Of a DNA stretch of 64,000 nucleotides, positions 49,421 to 57,021 are shown piece after piece. The notes under the pieces are model-generated. The model did not search any database. It was not told the DNA's origin and saw nothing but the letters and a program-made list of their open reading frames with translations. This stretch comes from Allosphingosinicella sp. (GTDB taxonomy: Bacteria > Pseudomonadota > Alphaproteobacteria > Sphingomonadales > Sphingomonadaceae), in contig JAUJOJ010000011.1 of the NCBI GenBank assembly GCA_030447665.1, forward strand, positions 31,694 to 95,693, written 5' to 3'. Position 1 is the stretch's first letter. The number at the start of each line of letters is the position of its first letter. The position numbers and the translations under genes were made by a program.

Positions 49421-50298
49421 CTGCTCCGTTCGAGCTCTTCCCCGTAAATGTCGGGATCGAGCTCCCGATAGCGCAAGGTGCAGCCGAGCGCCGCCGCCTC
49501 CCGCTCCAGCGCGGCGCGAAGCTCGTCTTTGCCCTCGACGATCGCGGACCCGGTGTAGAGGATCAGCCGCCCGCCGGGGGACAGCCGTGTCGCCGCCGCC
49601 ACCGCCCAATCGACGGAGACGCGGCCACCGTGCATTTCGCCCCCGTCCCGGTAGGTTCGCCCGTCCTCGTCGACCATGAAGGGGGGATTGGCGATGGCCG
49701 CGTCGAAACCGCCCGGCACCGCCTCCAGGCCGCCTTCGACGGTTTCGACGTCGAGACCGCTGTGGCGCGCGTTGATCCTGGCCAGTCGAAGCGCGAGCGG
49801 GTTGATGTCGCAGAGGGTGAGCCGCGCGCCCGGCAGCACCGCCGCGGCACTGATGGCGCCGCTCCCGGCCCCGGCGCCGATGTCGACAAGACGCTTCACA
49901 TTGCCGGCGTTCAGGAGCTCGTCACGTACGAAGTCGGCGAAGCGCATCGTGTCGGGACTGAAGAAGACGGCGTCGTCCTCAACGGTCGGATATGCGGAAT
50001 GGACGATCAGTCGCCCGTGCAGGCGGCCGACCCGGACCCGGCTCTTGAGCAATCCGTCTTCAGCTTGGGCAAGCCCCGCTTTGTCGAGCGGCTCCAGTAT
50101 TTCGGCCGGCAGGACGGCTGGGGCGAACGGCAGGCTCCAGCCGAAAACGTCGCGGACATTCCTGGCCTGCCGTTTGTCGGGCCGGGCGAGGACCCGCGCG
50201 TGGGTGGCCGGGGTCACCGGCACGAAGTCGTAGCCGATCCGCTCGAGCGCGGCGAGCAGGTCGAGCAGCGCGGGCTCGGCTTCATTGGACAGATGCAC
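49363..50298 (-). CDS. Class I SAM-dependent methyltransferase (HemK/RlmG-like)
   Basis: A 311-residue methyltransferase. SAM-binding RLVDIGAGAGSGAISAA (about residues 140-156), LCDINPLALRLARINA and the catalytic NPPFMVD (NPPY/F-type, about 209-215), as in N5-glutamine and base-N-methylases. A GTG start (VHLSNEAEPALLDLLAALER) has GAGGAA 4 bases upstream; a longer in-frame upstream reading overlaps osmC and is not credible. Target unknown. Convergent with the acyl-CoA ligase. Confidence 0.85.
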   Translation of the reverse strand: MHLSNEAEPALLDLLAALERIGYDFVPVTPATHARVLARPDKRQARNVRDVFGWSLPFAPAVLPAEILEPLDKAGLAQAEDGLLKSRVRVGRLHGRLIVHSAYPTVEDDAVFFSPDTMRFADFVRDELLNAGNVKRLVDIGAGAGSGAISAAAVLPGARLTLCDINPLALRLARINARHSGLDVETVEGGLEAVPGGFDAAIANPPFMVDEDGRTYRDGGEMHGGRVSVDWAVAAATRLSPGGRLILYTGSAIVEGKDELRAALEREAAALGCTLRYRELDPDIYGEELERSSYADVERIAAVGAVIERPC

Positions 50299-50382
50299 TT
50301 GTTCCTCCTCGATTCGTGCAGCGGGCACAAGAACCATTGGGCTGCCTGTCCGTTGATCGGCCGACCAGCATAAGGAGAGTTC

Positions 50383-50811
50383 ATGATCACCCGCACCGCT
50401 ACCGCGCGCTATGAAGGCTTGGGCAAGGATGGAAAAGGCCGTGTTTCCACTCGGTCCGGCGTTCTCAAGGATCAGGGCTACAGCTTCGGCACCCGCTTCG
50501 GCGACGAACCCGGCACCAATCCCGAAGAGCTGGCCGGCGCCGCCCATGCTTCCTGCTTCACCATGGCGCTCTCCTTCGCGCTTGCGAAGGAAGGCTTCAC
50601 CGGCGGCACGCTCGAGACGGTTGCGCGCGTCAAGATCGACAAAGACGGCGAAGGTTTTCGCGTGACTCGGTCCGATCTCACGCTCGAAGCGAACGTCCCC
50701 GGCATCGATGAAGAGCGGTTCGCCGCGCTTGCGCAGGATGCCAAGGCGAACTGTCCGATCTCGAAGCTCTTCAATGCCGAGATGACGCTGGAGCACCGGC
50801 TCTCCAGCTGA
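50383..50811 (+). CDS. osmC: OsmC/Ohr-family peroxiredoxin-like protein
   Basis: A 142-residue thiol peroxidase of the OsmC branch that detoxifies organic hydroperoxides. The two redox cysteines are in AAHASCFTMALSFAL (about residue 58) and AKANCPISKLFN (about 125). AAGGAG precedes the ATG. Complete. Its last 17 codons are repeated 872 bases further on as part of a tandem duplication. Confidence 0.93.
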   Translation: MITRTATARYEGLGKDGKGRVSTRSGVLKDQGYSFGTRFGDEPGTNPEELAGAAHASCFTMALSFALAKEGFTGGTLETVARVKIDKDGEGFRVTRSDLTLEANVPGIDEERFAALAQDAKANCPISKLFNAEMTLEHRLSS

Positions 50812-50817
50812 AGCGGA

Positions 50818-51060
50818 TCAGGAGGAGAGCCTGAGCAGCGGGAACAGCATGCTCTTGCCGAGCGGTTGCCCTCCTTCCGGCGCATCAGCCATCTGGTCGA
50901 CCATATTGGCCATCGTCAGATCGACCGCAAAATCGGGCAAGTGCCTCGCCTCGCTCCCGTTCTGCGCGGCGGCGAAGCGCACGAGCGCCTGTTTGACGTG
51001 GAGATCGCCCGTGGCCCGGGTCGATGCGCCGCCCGCCACGCCTTCGAACCTGAGGCTCAT
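50818..51060 (-). CDS. 80-residue hypothetical protein (duplicate 1)
   Basis: Starts MSLRFEGVAGGASTRATGDL and ends PLLRLSS, convergent to osmC with a 6-base gap. Third codon positions are G/C-rich. The copies differ at only eight residues (for example ASTRAT/PSTRVT, APEGGQP/ALEGGQL), most of them changes within the reading frame, so it is probably a coding gene. No Shine-Dalgarno sequence is evident. Family not recognised. Confidence 0.5.
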   Translation of the reverse strand: MSLRFEGVAGGASTRATGDLHVKQALVRFAAAQNGSEARHLPDFAVDLTMANMVDQMADAPEGGQPLGKSMLFPLLRLSS

Positions 51061-51224
51061 CTTGAGGGTTAAAGGCGGGTATGTTTCGGCGCCAGGGAAG
51101 AACGACTTGTCCAGCCCCCGGACCGGTCGAGCCGATGCCGATCTCGTTGTTGTGCAGGGTTCATGAAACCGCAGCGATAAGAGGACGTTGTTACAAGCGA
51201 GATATCAAAAGAAGGAAACCAGTC

Positions 51225-51527
51225 ATGCGTAAAGTCGCTCTCGCTCTCGCCGCCGCCTCGATGACGCTTCCGGTCGCTTTCGTTCCGGCGCCTGCGTCTG
51301 CCCAGGGCTATTATCAGGGCAAGACCTGGCGCGATTCGCAGGGCCGCACGCGCTGCCGCCGCAGGAACGGGACGACCGGCCTCCTCGTCGGCGGCGCTGC
51401 AGGCGCTCTTGCGGGCCGTGCGATCGACAGCCGCGGCAGCCGCGCCACCGGCACCATTCTCGGCGCCGCCGCCGGCGCTTTGCTCGGTCGCGAGATCGAC
51501 AAGAGCCGCGGCTTCCGCTGCCGCTAA
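51225..51527 (+). CDS. Exported glycine-zipper protein (duplicate 1)
   Basis: A 100-residue protein with a Sec signal (MRKVALALAAASMTLPVAFV, cleavage at ASAQ), YYQGKTWRDSQGRTRCRRRN and paired glycine zippers (GTTGLLVGGAAGALAGRAID, GTILGAAAGALLGREI), ending RGFRCR. AAGGAAA ribosome binding site. Paralogous to the protein at 22413-22721 and nearly identical to 52096-52398. Envelope-associated; role unknown. Confidence 0.85.
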   Translation: MRKVALALAAASMTLPVAFVPAPASAQGYYQGKTWRDSQGRTRCRRRNGTTGLLVGGAAGALAGRAIDSRGSRATGTILGAAAGALLGREIDKSRGFRCR

Positions 51528-51559
51528 GTCCCGCCACTCGGCAAGGACCGCAAAATCAG

Positions 51560-51590
51560 GCGGGGCGCTGAACTTCAGCGCCCCGCTTTT
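51560..51590 (+). terminator. Terminator (duplicate 1)
   Basis: GCGGGGCGCTGA-ACT-TCAGCGCCCCGC, a perfect 12-bp stem, then TTTT. Confidence 0.85.
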
Positions 51591-51600
51591 CGTTGCCGCC

Positions 51601-51630
51601 TAGAGCCTTTCCCGACAAGGCGGAATGGCC
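51601..51630. repeat. Family A repeat fragment at the duplication junction
   Basis: TAGAGCCTTTCCCGACAAGG followed by CGGAATGGCC, matching half of the palindrome of family A. It lies exactly between the two duplicated units. Confidence 0.65.
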
Positions 51631-51632
51631 TC

Positions 51633-51683
51633 TCGAAGCTCTTCAATGCCGAGATGACGCTGGAGCACCGGCTCTCCAGCTGA
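51633..51683 (+). pseudogene. Duplicated osmC 3' fragment
   Basis: Seventeen codons equal to the OsmC C-terminus (ISKLFNAEMTLEHRLSS-stop), cut off from any start. A by-product of the tandem duplication. Confidence 0.8.
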
Positions 51684-51689
51684 AGCAGA

Positions 51690-51932
51690 TCAGGAGGAGA
51701 GCCTCAGCAGCGGGAACAGCATGCTCTTGCCGAGCAATTGCCCTCCTTCCAGCGCATCAGCCATCTGGTCGACGATATTGGCCATCGTCAGATCGACCGC
51801 GAAATCGGGCAAGTGCCTCGCTTCGCTCCCGTTCTGCGCCGCGGCGAAGCGCACCAGCGCCTGTTCGACGTCGAGATCGCCCGTCACCCGGGTCGATGGG
51901 CCGCCCGCCACGCCTTCGAACCTGAGGCTCAT
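51690..51932 (-). CDS. 80-residue hypothetical protein (duplicate 2)
   Basis: Copy of the gene at 50818-51060 with in-frame substitutions and no indel within the coding region. Begins MSLRFEGVAGGPSTRVTGDL. It is convergent to the osmC fragment. Function unknown. Confidence 0.5.
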   Translation of the reverse strand: MSLRFEGVAGGPSTRVTGDLDVEQALVRFAAAQNGSEARHLPDFAVDLTMANIVDQMADALEGGQLLGKSMLFPLLRLSS

Positions 51933-52095
51933 CTCGAGGGTTAAAAGCCGGGTATGTTCGGCGCGAGAGAAGAACGACTTGTCCAGCCCCCGGGCCGTTG
52001 AGCCGATGCCGATCTCGTTGTTGTGCAGGGTTCATGAAACCGCAGCGATAAGAGGACGTTGTTACAAGCGAGATATCAAAAGAAGGAAACCAGTC

Positions 52096-52398
52096 ATGCG
52101 TAAAGTCGCTCTCGCTCTCGCCGCCGCCTCGATGACGCTTCCGGTCGCTTTCGTTCCGGCGCCTGCGTCTGCCCAGGGCTATTATCAGGGCAAGACCTGG
52201 CGCGATTCGCAGGGCCGCACGCGCTGCCGCCGCAGGAACGGGACGACCGGCCTCCTCGTCGGCGGAGCTGCAGGCGCTCTTGCGGGCCGCGCGATCGACA
52301 GCCGCGGCAGCCGCACCACCGGCACCCTCCTCGGCGCTGCCGCCGGCGCTCTGATCGGTCGCGAGATCGACAAGAGCCGCGGTTTCCGCTGCCGCTAA
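52096..52398 (+). CDS. Exported glycine-zipper protein (duplicate 2)
   Basis: A 100-residue near-identical copy of the protein at 51225-51527; differences are few (ATGTIL/TTGTLL, ALLGRE/ALIGRE). Signal peptide, glycine zippers and RBS are preserved, so both copies are likely expressed. Gene dosage of an envelope 2TM protein is the visible consequence of the duplication. Confidence 0.85.
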   Translation: MRKVALALAAASMTLPVAFVPAPASAQGYYQGKTWRDSQGRTRCRRRNGTTGLLVGGAAGALAGRAIDSRGSRTTGTLLGAAAGALIGREIDKSRGFRCR

Positions 52399-52429
52399 GT
52401 CCTGCCAAGGGCTAGGAACCGAAAATCAA

Positions 52430-52460
52430 GCGGGGCGCTGAACTTCAGCGCCCCGCTTTT
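52430..52460 (+). terminator. Terminator (duplicate 2)
   Basis: The same 12-bp stem and TTTT as at 51560-51590. Confidence 0.85.
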
Positions 52461-52470
52461 CGTTGCCGCC

Positions 52471-52586
52471 TAGAGCACTTCCCGAAAAAGTGGGAACCGG
52501 TTTTTCGGCCGGGAAGTGCTCCAGACATAGATCTGGAGCCTTTCTGATCCGACAAGGCGATTCCGCCTTGTCGGGAAAGGCTCTAG
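52471..52586. repeat. Family A repeat, complete intergenic copy
   Basis: A 116-base bipartite element. The first palindrome is AGCACTTCCCGAAAAAGTGG ... GGGAAGTGCT and the second AGCCTTTCTGATCCGACAAG ... TGTCGGGAAAGGCT. The outer ends TAGAGC / GCTCTA are inverted. It is the reference copy for the one inside the gene at 57554. Confidence 0.85.
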
Positions 52587-52611
52587 AACCAGACAAGGCG
52601 CGCCTCCAATC

Positions 52612-53463
52612 ATGCGGATCCATCATATCAACTGCGGTACCGACTGCCCCTTCGGGGGCGCCCTGTTCGATGGCCGCAGCAAGGGCCTTACCGGCCATAT
52701 CGTCTGCCACTGCCTGCTTATCGAGACGGACGCGCACGGCCTCGTCCTCATCGACACGGGCTATGGCATGAAGGACGTCGATCATCCCCATCGCGGCCCC
52801 AGCCCCCGCATCACCAAGACCATGCGGTCGCTGCTCAACATCAAGCTGCGCGTCGAGGATACGGCCCTCCATCAGGTGCGGGCGCTCGGCTTCGCACCCG
52901 AGGACGTCCGCCACATCGTCCTCACCCACCTCGATTTCGATCATGCCGGCGGCCTCGAGGATTTCCCCCACGCCGCCGTCCATGTGATGGATAAGGAATT
53001 CAGTGCCGCCACCGGCCCGCGCAAGGGCTTCGTGCCGCGCAACCGCTATCGTCCGGCGCAGCTCGACGGCGTTCGGAATTGGCGGCGCTACAGCGGCCAG
53101 GGCGAAGCCTGGTTCGGCTTCGAGACCGTCCGCGACCTCGACGGGCTTCCGCCAGAGATCCTGATGGTCCCGCTCCCGGGGCACACCTGGGGGCATGCCG
53201 GCGTCGCGATCCAGGGACCGGGCGGATGGATGCTCCATGCCGGCGATGCCTATTTCTATCGCGGCGAGATGCGGCAGGCCAAGCGGCGCTGCACGCCCGG
53301 GCTGCGCGGCTACCAGACGCTCATGGAGACGAATCGCGAGCTGAGGCTCGCGAATCAGGAGCGGCTTCGCAAGCTTTCAGTCCGGCACCAGGCCGATATC
53401 CGAATCTTCTGCGCGCACGACGTGGTCGAACTCGAGCGCTGCGCGGCCGGCACCCCGCTCTGA
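52612..53463 (+). CDS. Metallo-beta-lactamase-fold hydrolase, lactonase-like
   Basis: A 283-residue MBL-fold protein related to N-acyl-homoserine lactonases and other MBL esterases. The metal motif is LTHLDFDHAGG (about residues 104-114): the second His of HxHxDH is Asp, a variant known in some MBL subfamilies. Further ligands: GHTWGHAG (about 188), HAGDAYFY (about 206) and FCAHDVVE near the end. Start MRIHHINCGTDCPFGGALFD. It lies alone between repeats. Substrate unknown. Confidence 0.85.
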   Translation: MRIHHINCGTDCPFGGALFDGRSKGLTGHIVCHCLLIETDAHGLVLIDTGYGMKDVDHPHRGPSPRITKTMRSLLNIKLRVEDTALHQVRALGFAPEDVRHIVLTHLDFDHAGGLEDFPHAAVHVMDKEFSAATGPRKGFVPRNRYRPAQLDGVRNWRRYSGQGEAWFGFETVRDLDGLPPEILMVPLPGHTWGHAGVAIQGPGGWMLHAGDAYFYRGEMRQAKRRCTPGLRGYQTLMETNRELRLANQERLRKLSVRHQADIRIFCAHDVVELERCAAGTPL

Positions 53464-53507
53464 ACCGAGTGGAGAGCAACTGACCTCCAGCGGCTCAGCT
53501 GCTGCTA

Positions 53508-53572
53508 GGGACTGGTCGGTTGAGGTGGAAGCGCCACGCGCTTCCGCCGAAGGCGTGAATCAGACCCTTTTC
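53508..53572. repeat. Family B repeat overlapping a gene end
   Basis: AGGGACTGGTCGGTTGAGGT, GGAAGCGCCACGCGCTTCC, ending AATCAGACCCTTTTC. The stop codon of the Lys/Ala-rich gene (53560-53562) lies in its right part. Confidence 0.7.
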
Positions 53573-54219
53573 ATGGCCCTAGCCCTCGCCCGAACCGGAG
53601 CCGCCGCCTTTTCCTCCTCCCGAGCGGCCGCCGAAGGGGAGGATTTCCCGCCCGAGCTGGCGCCTGCTGCGGAAGACTTGCTCTTGGCACCACCCGCCGA
53701 CTTCGCCTTGGCTGCCGCGCCGCCGGTTTTCACCACGCGACCCGACGAGCTCTTGGCCTTGGAACCGTTCTTCGCCTTGGCCGAAGCGCTTTTTGCGGCT
53801 TTGCGGCCTTCGCCTGACCCGCCCGACTTTTGGCCGCCTGACTTTTGGCCGCCCGCCGCCTGGCCGCCTTCCTCCTCCGCGCCAAGGTTCATCACCCGGC
53901 GGAAGGCGTCGGCGGCAGCGTTTACGACGGCGGTGCCGATCCTGCTGGCCGCCTCGGCCGCTTCCTCGGCGCCGTCGGCCGCCTCACGCCCCGCTTTCTT
54001 GACGTTGTCGCGGACCTTCTTGTTGGACGTCATCGCCGCGGCGGCCGTGACGAGGCCGGCGGCGATCATCGTTCTGGCGACGGGATTTTGGGCAAGGTCG
54101 GCCGCTTTCTGGGCGAAATCCCGGATCTGTTGCTGGATCCGGTCACCCGTCTCCTCGCCGCCGCCCTGCTTGATGTCGTTATTTGCGTCTCCGCCGGCAC
54201 CGGACGGTGATTTCGCCAT
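53560..54219 (-). CDS. Lys/Ala-rich protein with histone H1-like tail
   Basis: A 219-residue protein. The N-terminal part (MAKSPSGAGGDANNDIKQGG, then helical RIQQQIRDFAQKAADLAQNP and RTMIAAGLVTAAAAMTSNKK) could bind a surface or membrane. The C-terminal half is low-complexity, alternating AK/SG/KS motifs (GGQKSGGSGEGRKAAK, SKAKSSSGRVVKTGG) like the tails of histone H1-like or phasin-type proteins. GGAGG ribosome binding site. The last residues come from a family B repeat. No named family; nucleoid or granule association is a guess. Confidence 0.7.
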   Translation of the reverse strand: MAKSPSGAGGDANNDIKQGGGEETGDRIQQQIRDFAQKAADLAQNPVARTMIAAGLVTAAAAMTSNKKVRDNVKKAGREAADGAEEAAEAASRIGTAVVNAAADAFRRVMNLGAEEEGGQAAGGQKSGGQKSGGSGEGRKAAKSASAKAKNGSKAKSSSGRVVKTGGAAAKAKSAGGAKSKSSAAGASSGGKSSPSAAAREEEKAAAPVRARARAMKRV

Positions 54220-54303
54220 GCAAACCTCCAACCTTTAACCTGGATCAGCCCCAAGAAACGTTCGGGCTGCGTAACGGTTCCGGCGAGCCCGTGACGATGG
54301 GCT

Positions 54304-54598
54304 GAGAGCCTTCCCGACAAGGTGGAATCGCCTTGTCGGATCAGAAAGGCTCCAGATCAATGTCTGGAGATGATCAGGTCGCCATGCCCCGGCATGGCTA
54401 CGGATTGCCGGGGGATGAGCCGGCCGCCGCGCCCCGGCGCGCGGCTGCGACCTTCGGGGAAGGTCGCACCTGCTCATCCGTACCTGATCATTCCCGGCCG
54501 AAAATTGGAGTAGGTGCGCAGTCCCCCGGACTGCGCAGCCATGCCCGGGGGCATGGCGACCTACTCAATGGTTCCCACTTTTTCGGGACGTGCTCTAG
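54304..54598. repeat. Composite repeat: family A halves split by another module
   Basis: AGCCTTCCCGACAAGGTGGA ... TCAGAAAGGCTCCAGATCAA at the left and CCCACTTTTTCGGGACGTGCTC at the right are the two halves of a family A element. About 200 bases lie between them, including the module 54512-54594 that recurs at 8376-8460. This fills the 375-base gap between two minus-strand genes; no gene is seen. Confidence 0.6.
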
Positions 54599-55149
54599 GA
54601 TTGAGCGTCGCTTTCGAAATCGGCTTCGCCCTGGCCTCGATCCTGATGCTCCTGCTGATCGCGCAGGAACTCGTCCGTCGCCTTGGTGAGCGGATCATTG
54701 TCCTGCACCTGGTCGAAGCTGCCGTCGCTGCCGCCGACCTGAGCGACGCTGTCGCTGCTCACGCTTTCGGGGCCGCGCCCGCCGCCCTGCGCTTCGTCAT
54801 AGCGCTCACCGCGGCTCTGGCCTAAGTCGTGGCCCGAGGCCCCGGTCTGCTGGCCCTGGTGATTGGCCTGGTTCTGGGCATTGCCGTAACCGCCGGTGCC
54901 GCTGCTGCCGCCCGGCGCCGCCATATCGCTCGGGTCCGGCCCGCCGCCGAGCTGCGCGCCGCCCGTTTCGCCCTGCATCGCATCGCGGGTGAAGCCGGCA
55001 TCGGCCGCGCCGGTGATCTGGGACTGTTGCAGATCGCGCCCGCTGAGATTGTCGGCGTCGGTGACGCCCGAACCGTTCTGATTTCTGCAGGGCCTGATCG
55101 GTTTGAAGCGCACGCGCTTCCGCCGGAGCCGTGAGTCAGGCCCTTTCAT
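54595..55149 (-). CDS. Low-complexity protein with repeat-encoded N-terminus
   Basis: A 184-residue Gly/Gln/Asp-rich protein. Main part: GSGVTDADNLSGRDLQQSQI, AADAGFTRDAMQGETGGAQL, many GGS/GG and QNQANHQGQQ stretches, ending QGEADFESDAQS. It resembles dispersed hydrophilic stress proteins. The first 20 or so residues from the only ATG (MKGPDSRLRRKRVRFKPIRP) are encoded by a family B repeat (55089-55147), so the original start was probably displaced. Confidence 0.5.
   Translation of the reverse strand: MKGPDSRLRRKRVRFKPIRPCRNQNGSGVTDADNLSGRDLQQSQITGAADAGFTRDAMQGETGGAQLGGGPDPSDMAAPGGSSGTGGYGNAQNQANHQGQQTGASGHDLGQSRGERYDEAQGGGRGPESVSSDSVAQVGGSDGSFDQVQDNDPLTKATDEFLRDQQEHQDRGQGEADFESDAQS
55089..55147. 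repeat. Family B repeat at a gene start
   Basis: AGGGCCTGATCGGTTTGAAG ... CGCTTCCGCCGGAGCC ... GTCAGGCCCTTT. It provides the initial codons of the minus-strand gene ending at 54595. Confidence 0.75.
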
Positions 55150-55180
55150 ATCGTAGGGAACGAACGTCAGCCTGATCCGA

Positions 55181-55411
55181 TCAAGGTCGAGGAACGAACG
55201 TCGCCTTACTTGGGGGTTCCTCGTCACCCGGGCCGCGGCCAAGATCGTCGTAGCGATAGGGTTCGCCGTCCGGGTTGACGCCGGTGGGGTGCGGCTGGAC
55301 GGCGTCGCGCCCTTCTTCACCCCTGCCTTTCGCTTCCCCGATATCCTCCGGGATTTCGTTGTGGCGCGCTTCATCGCTTTCAGGGAGCGGATGGCCTTTG
55401 CCGTCAGCCAC
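55181..55411 (-). CDS. Small acidic hypothetical protein
   Basis: A 76-residue, very hydrophilic protein (ESDEARHNEIPEDIGEAKGR, GVNPDGEPYRYDDLGRGPGD) starting at a GTG three bases after the stop of the upstream small gene. It ends PSKATFVPRP. Composition suggests a disordered stress-related protein; no family recognised. Confidence 0.5.
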   Translation of the reverse strand: MADGKGHPLPESDEARHNEIPEDIGEAKGRGEEGRDAVQPHPTGVNPDGEPYRYDDLGRGPGDEEPPSKATFVPRP

Positions 55412-55414
55412 GGC

Positions 55415-55649
55415 TCAAACCCCCTCGTCGGGATCGGTCGGGCGATCGAATGCTCGATCTCGGCCGGGGGCCACCGACCTGATCGTCGCCGTCTCCGGCA
55501 TTCGAATCATTGTCGTAATCCTCGCCCGGATTGGCGTTGGCGCCGGCTCCGGCGCCGCTGCCATGAACCTCTCCCGTCGCCGGATCGAAGCTGGCGCGCT
55601 TGCCGCGCTCGATCCTGTCCGTGCCCGCGCGTCTCTCCTGGTCGGCCAT
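55415..55649 (-). CDS. Small hydrophilic protein (probable frameshift)
   Basis: Starts MADQERRAGTDRIERGKRAS with AAGGAG upstream, then FDPATGEVHGSG and ANANPGEDYDNDSNAGDGDD. In-frame reading continues with Arg-rich residues to 55404. One base change in a C5 run near 55470 instead gives GRDRAFDRPTDPDEGV-stop at 55415, which fits the acidic character and leaves a 3-base gap to the next gene. I prefer that end. Confidence 0.5.
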
Positions 55650-55795
55650 CGCCTGCTCCTTCCAATGCCGGATGAGAACGGGTGCCGCGCGCAGCCGTTC
55701 CGGCGAGCGCGGCGAGCTTCCTTTTCGTCGTGCCGACGCACCCTTCTCGTTCCTTACGCGTTACCAATTCAGACCCACCCCGACATGAGGAGAAG

Positions 55796-56357
55796 ATGAT
55801 GTTGGAACCTGACAGAAGGTCGATGGACGACACGGGCGGAACGCTGGACACGAGCCATGACATTTCCGTCCTCAACAGCCTCATCGAGACGACGATCGAC
55901 AGCGTGGACGGCTACCGCCGCTCCGCCCAGGAGGCGACGAACAGCCGCTTCAGCGCCGAATTCCTGGAGCGCGGGAATGAGCGCGAGCAGGTCGTCAGCC
56001 AGCTTCGCGACCGCGTCCGTCAGCTCGGCGGCAATCCCGAGGATGACGGCAGCGTGCTTGCCGCCGCTCACCGCGTCCTTCCTGACGCTCCGCGACCGCG
56101 TGACCGGCAGCGACGACGCCTCGGTGATCGCCGAAGTCGATCATGGCGAGAGCTATCTCAACGGCAAGTGGGAAACCGCGCTTCAGGACGGCAAGCTCTC
56201 GGCCGAGACCCGCAGCATCATCCAACGCGCTTACGACAGCGTGCGCGAGGGCCGCGACCGCTTCCGCAGGCTGCACGAGGACATGTCCGGCACGACCACC
56301 GGCGGCACCACCACCGGCGGCACGACCGGCGGCTTGGGCGGCGGCACCAGCTACTAG
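55796..56357 (+). CDS. DUF2383 (PA2169-type) ferritin-like protein (one frameshift)
   Basis: A four-helix ferritin-like protein. Start MMLEPDRRSMDDTGGTLDTS, with GAGGAG upstream, then ISVLNSLIETTIDSVDGYRR, EFLERGNEREQVVSQLRDRV. Frame breaks near 56075 and continues FLTLRDRVTGSDDASVIAEV, DHGESYLNGKWETAL (third helix) and a Gly/Thr-rich tail GTTTGGTTTGG. Such proteins are general stress or redox-metal proteins. Divergent from the small genes upstream. Confidence 0.85.
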
Positions 56358-56404
56358 GCCAAGATCGTTTCAGGCTGAACCAGCCTGAAACGTGAATCTT
56401 GGCC
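56356..56404. repeat. Family C repeat
   Basis: AGGCCAAGATCGTTTCAGGC TGAACCA GCCTGAAACGTGAATCTTGG, a nearly perfect hairpin. It overlaps the stop codon of the preceding gene (TAG at 56355-56357). Confidence 0.8.
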
Positions 56405-56434
56405 TCACCGGGGTTCTAAGCCTCGGCAAGCGAC

Positions 56435-56466
56435 AAAACGGGCGTGCCGCAAGGTGCGCCCGTTTT
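56435..56466. terminator. Bidirectional terminator
   Basis: AAAACGGGCG ... CGCCCGTTTT: a 9-bp stem with A-run on one side and T-run on the other, between convergent genes ending at 56357 and 56483. Confidence 0.75.
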
Positions 56467-56482
56467 CCGTTCCAGCCCCGTT

Positions 56483-57019
56483 CTATGACGGATTGCCGCG
56501 CTCGCAGGCCTCGGCGAACTGCTCTTTCAGCTCTCTACCGGGTGCCGGGTGCGGCCCGACCCGCTGCCTGCCATAGACGGCGCTGATCCGGTCGGCTTCG
56601 TCGAGGAGCCTTTCCAGATCTTCGGCAACGGCACCTTCGGCCGTTATTCCGGGCTGCTTCCGCCGTATCGGGTCGGCAACGAGGGTCACCGGCTCGTTTC
56701 CAAGGCCGAGGCTGAACCGGTCTTCGCCGGCGATCGCGGTGAAGCTCGGCACGGTCGCGACCAGCCGCGCGGGGCGGCCGAGGCAGGCGATGCTCAAGAC
56801 GAGCTTGCCGTCGGGCCGGACGAGCCGAAGCGACATCCCCTCCCCGCTCGCGGCGCTCTCCCACAGCGGCGCGGACCGGGCCGGAAGCGGCTTGGCCGTG
56901 TCGTCCACCTGCTGCGCGACCGGCGGTCCGGACGGTTCGGGAACTTCCACCACCTGGTCGTTCTTCGGCTGGCTCCCGCAGCCGCCCAGGAGCAGCATCG
57001 CGGCGGCCAGCGCGCGCAT
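56483..57019 (-). CDS. Lipoprotein of unknown function
   Basis: A 178-residue lipoprotein: MRALAAAMLLLGGCGSQPKN with lipobox LGGC, a Pro-rich linker, then GMSLRLVRPDGKLVLSIACL and AVAEDLERLLDEADRISAVY. Two bases downstream of the DUF2147 gene, so co-transcribed and likely functionally linked in the envelope. No named family recognised. Confidence 0.75.
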   Translation of the reverse strand: MRALAAAMLLLGGCGSQPKNDQVVEVPEPSGPPVAQQVDDTAKPLPARSAPLWESAASGEGMSLRLVRPDGKLVLSIACLGRPARLVATVPSFTAIAGEDRFSLGLGNEPVTLVADPIRRKQPGITAEGAVAEDLERLLDEADRISAVYGRQRVGPHPAPGRELKEQFAEACERGNPS

Positions 57020-57021
57020 CC

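Larger units (their letters stand above)
50759..51606. repeat. Tandem duplication, copy 1
   Basis: From TCTCGAAGCTCTTCAATGCC to CGTTGCCGCCTAGAGC. It contains the osmC 3' end, a minus-strand 80-residue gene, a glycine-zipper gene and its terminator. Copy 2 (51631-52476) is about 95 percent identical by eye; the offset is 871-872 bases. Confidence 0.85.
51631..52476. repeat. Tandem duplication, copy 2
   Basis: Begins with the osmC 3' end and runs to CCTAGAGC at the start of a full family A repeat (52471-52586). See copy 1. Confidence 0.85.
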
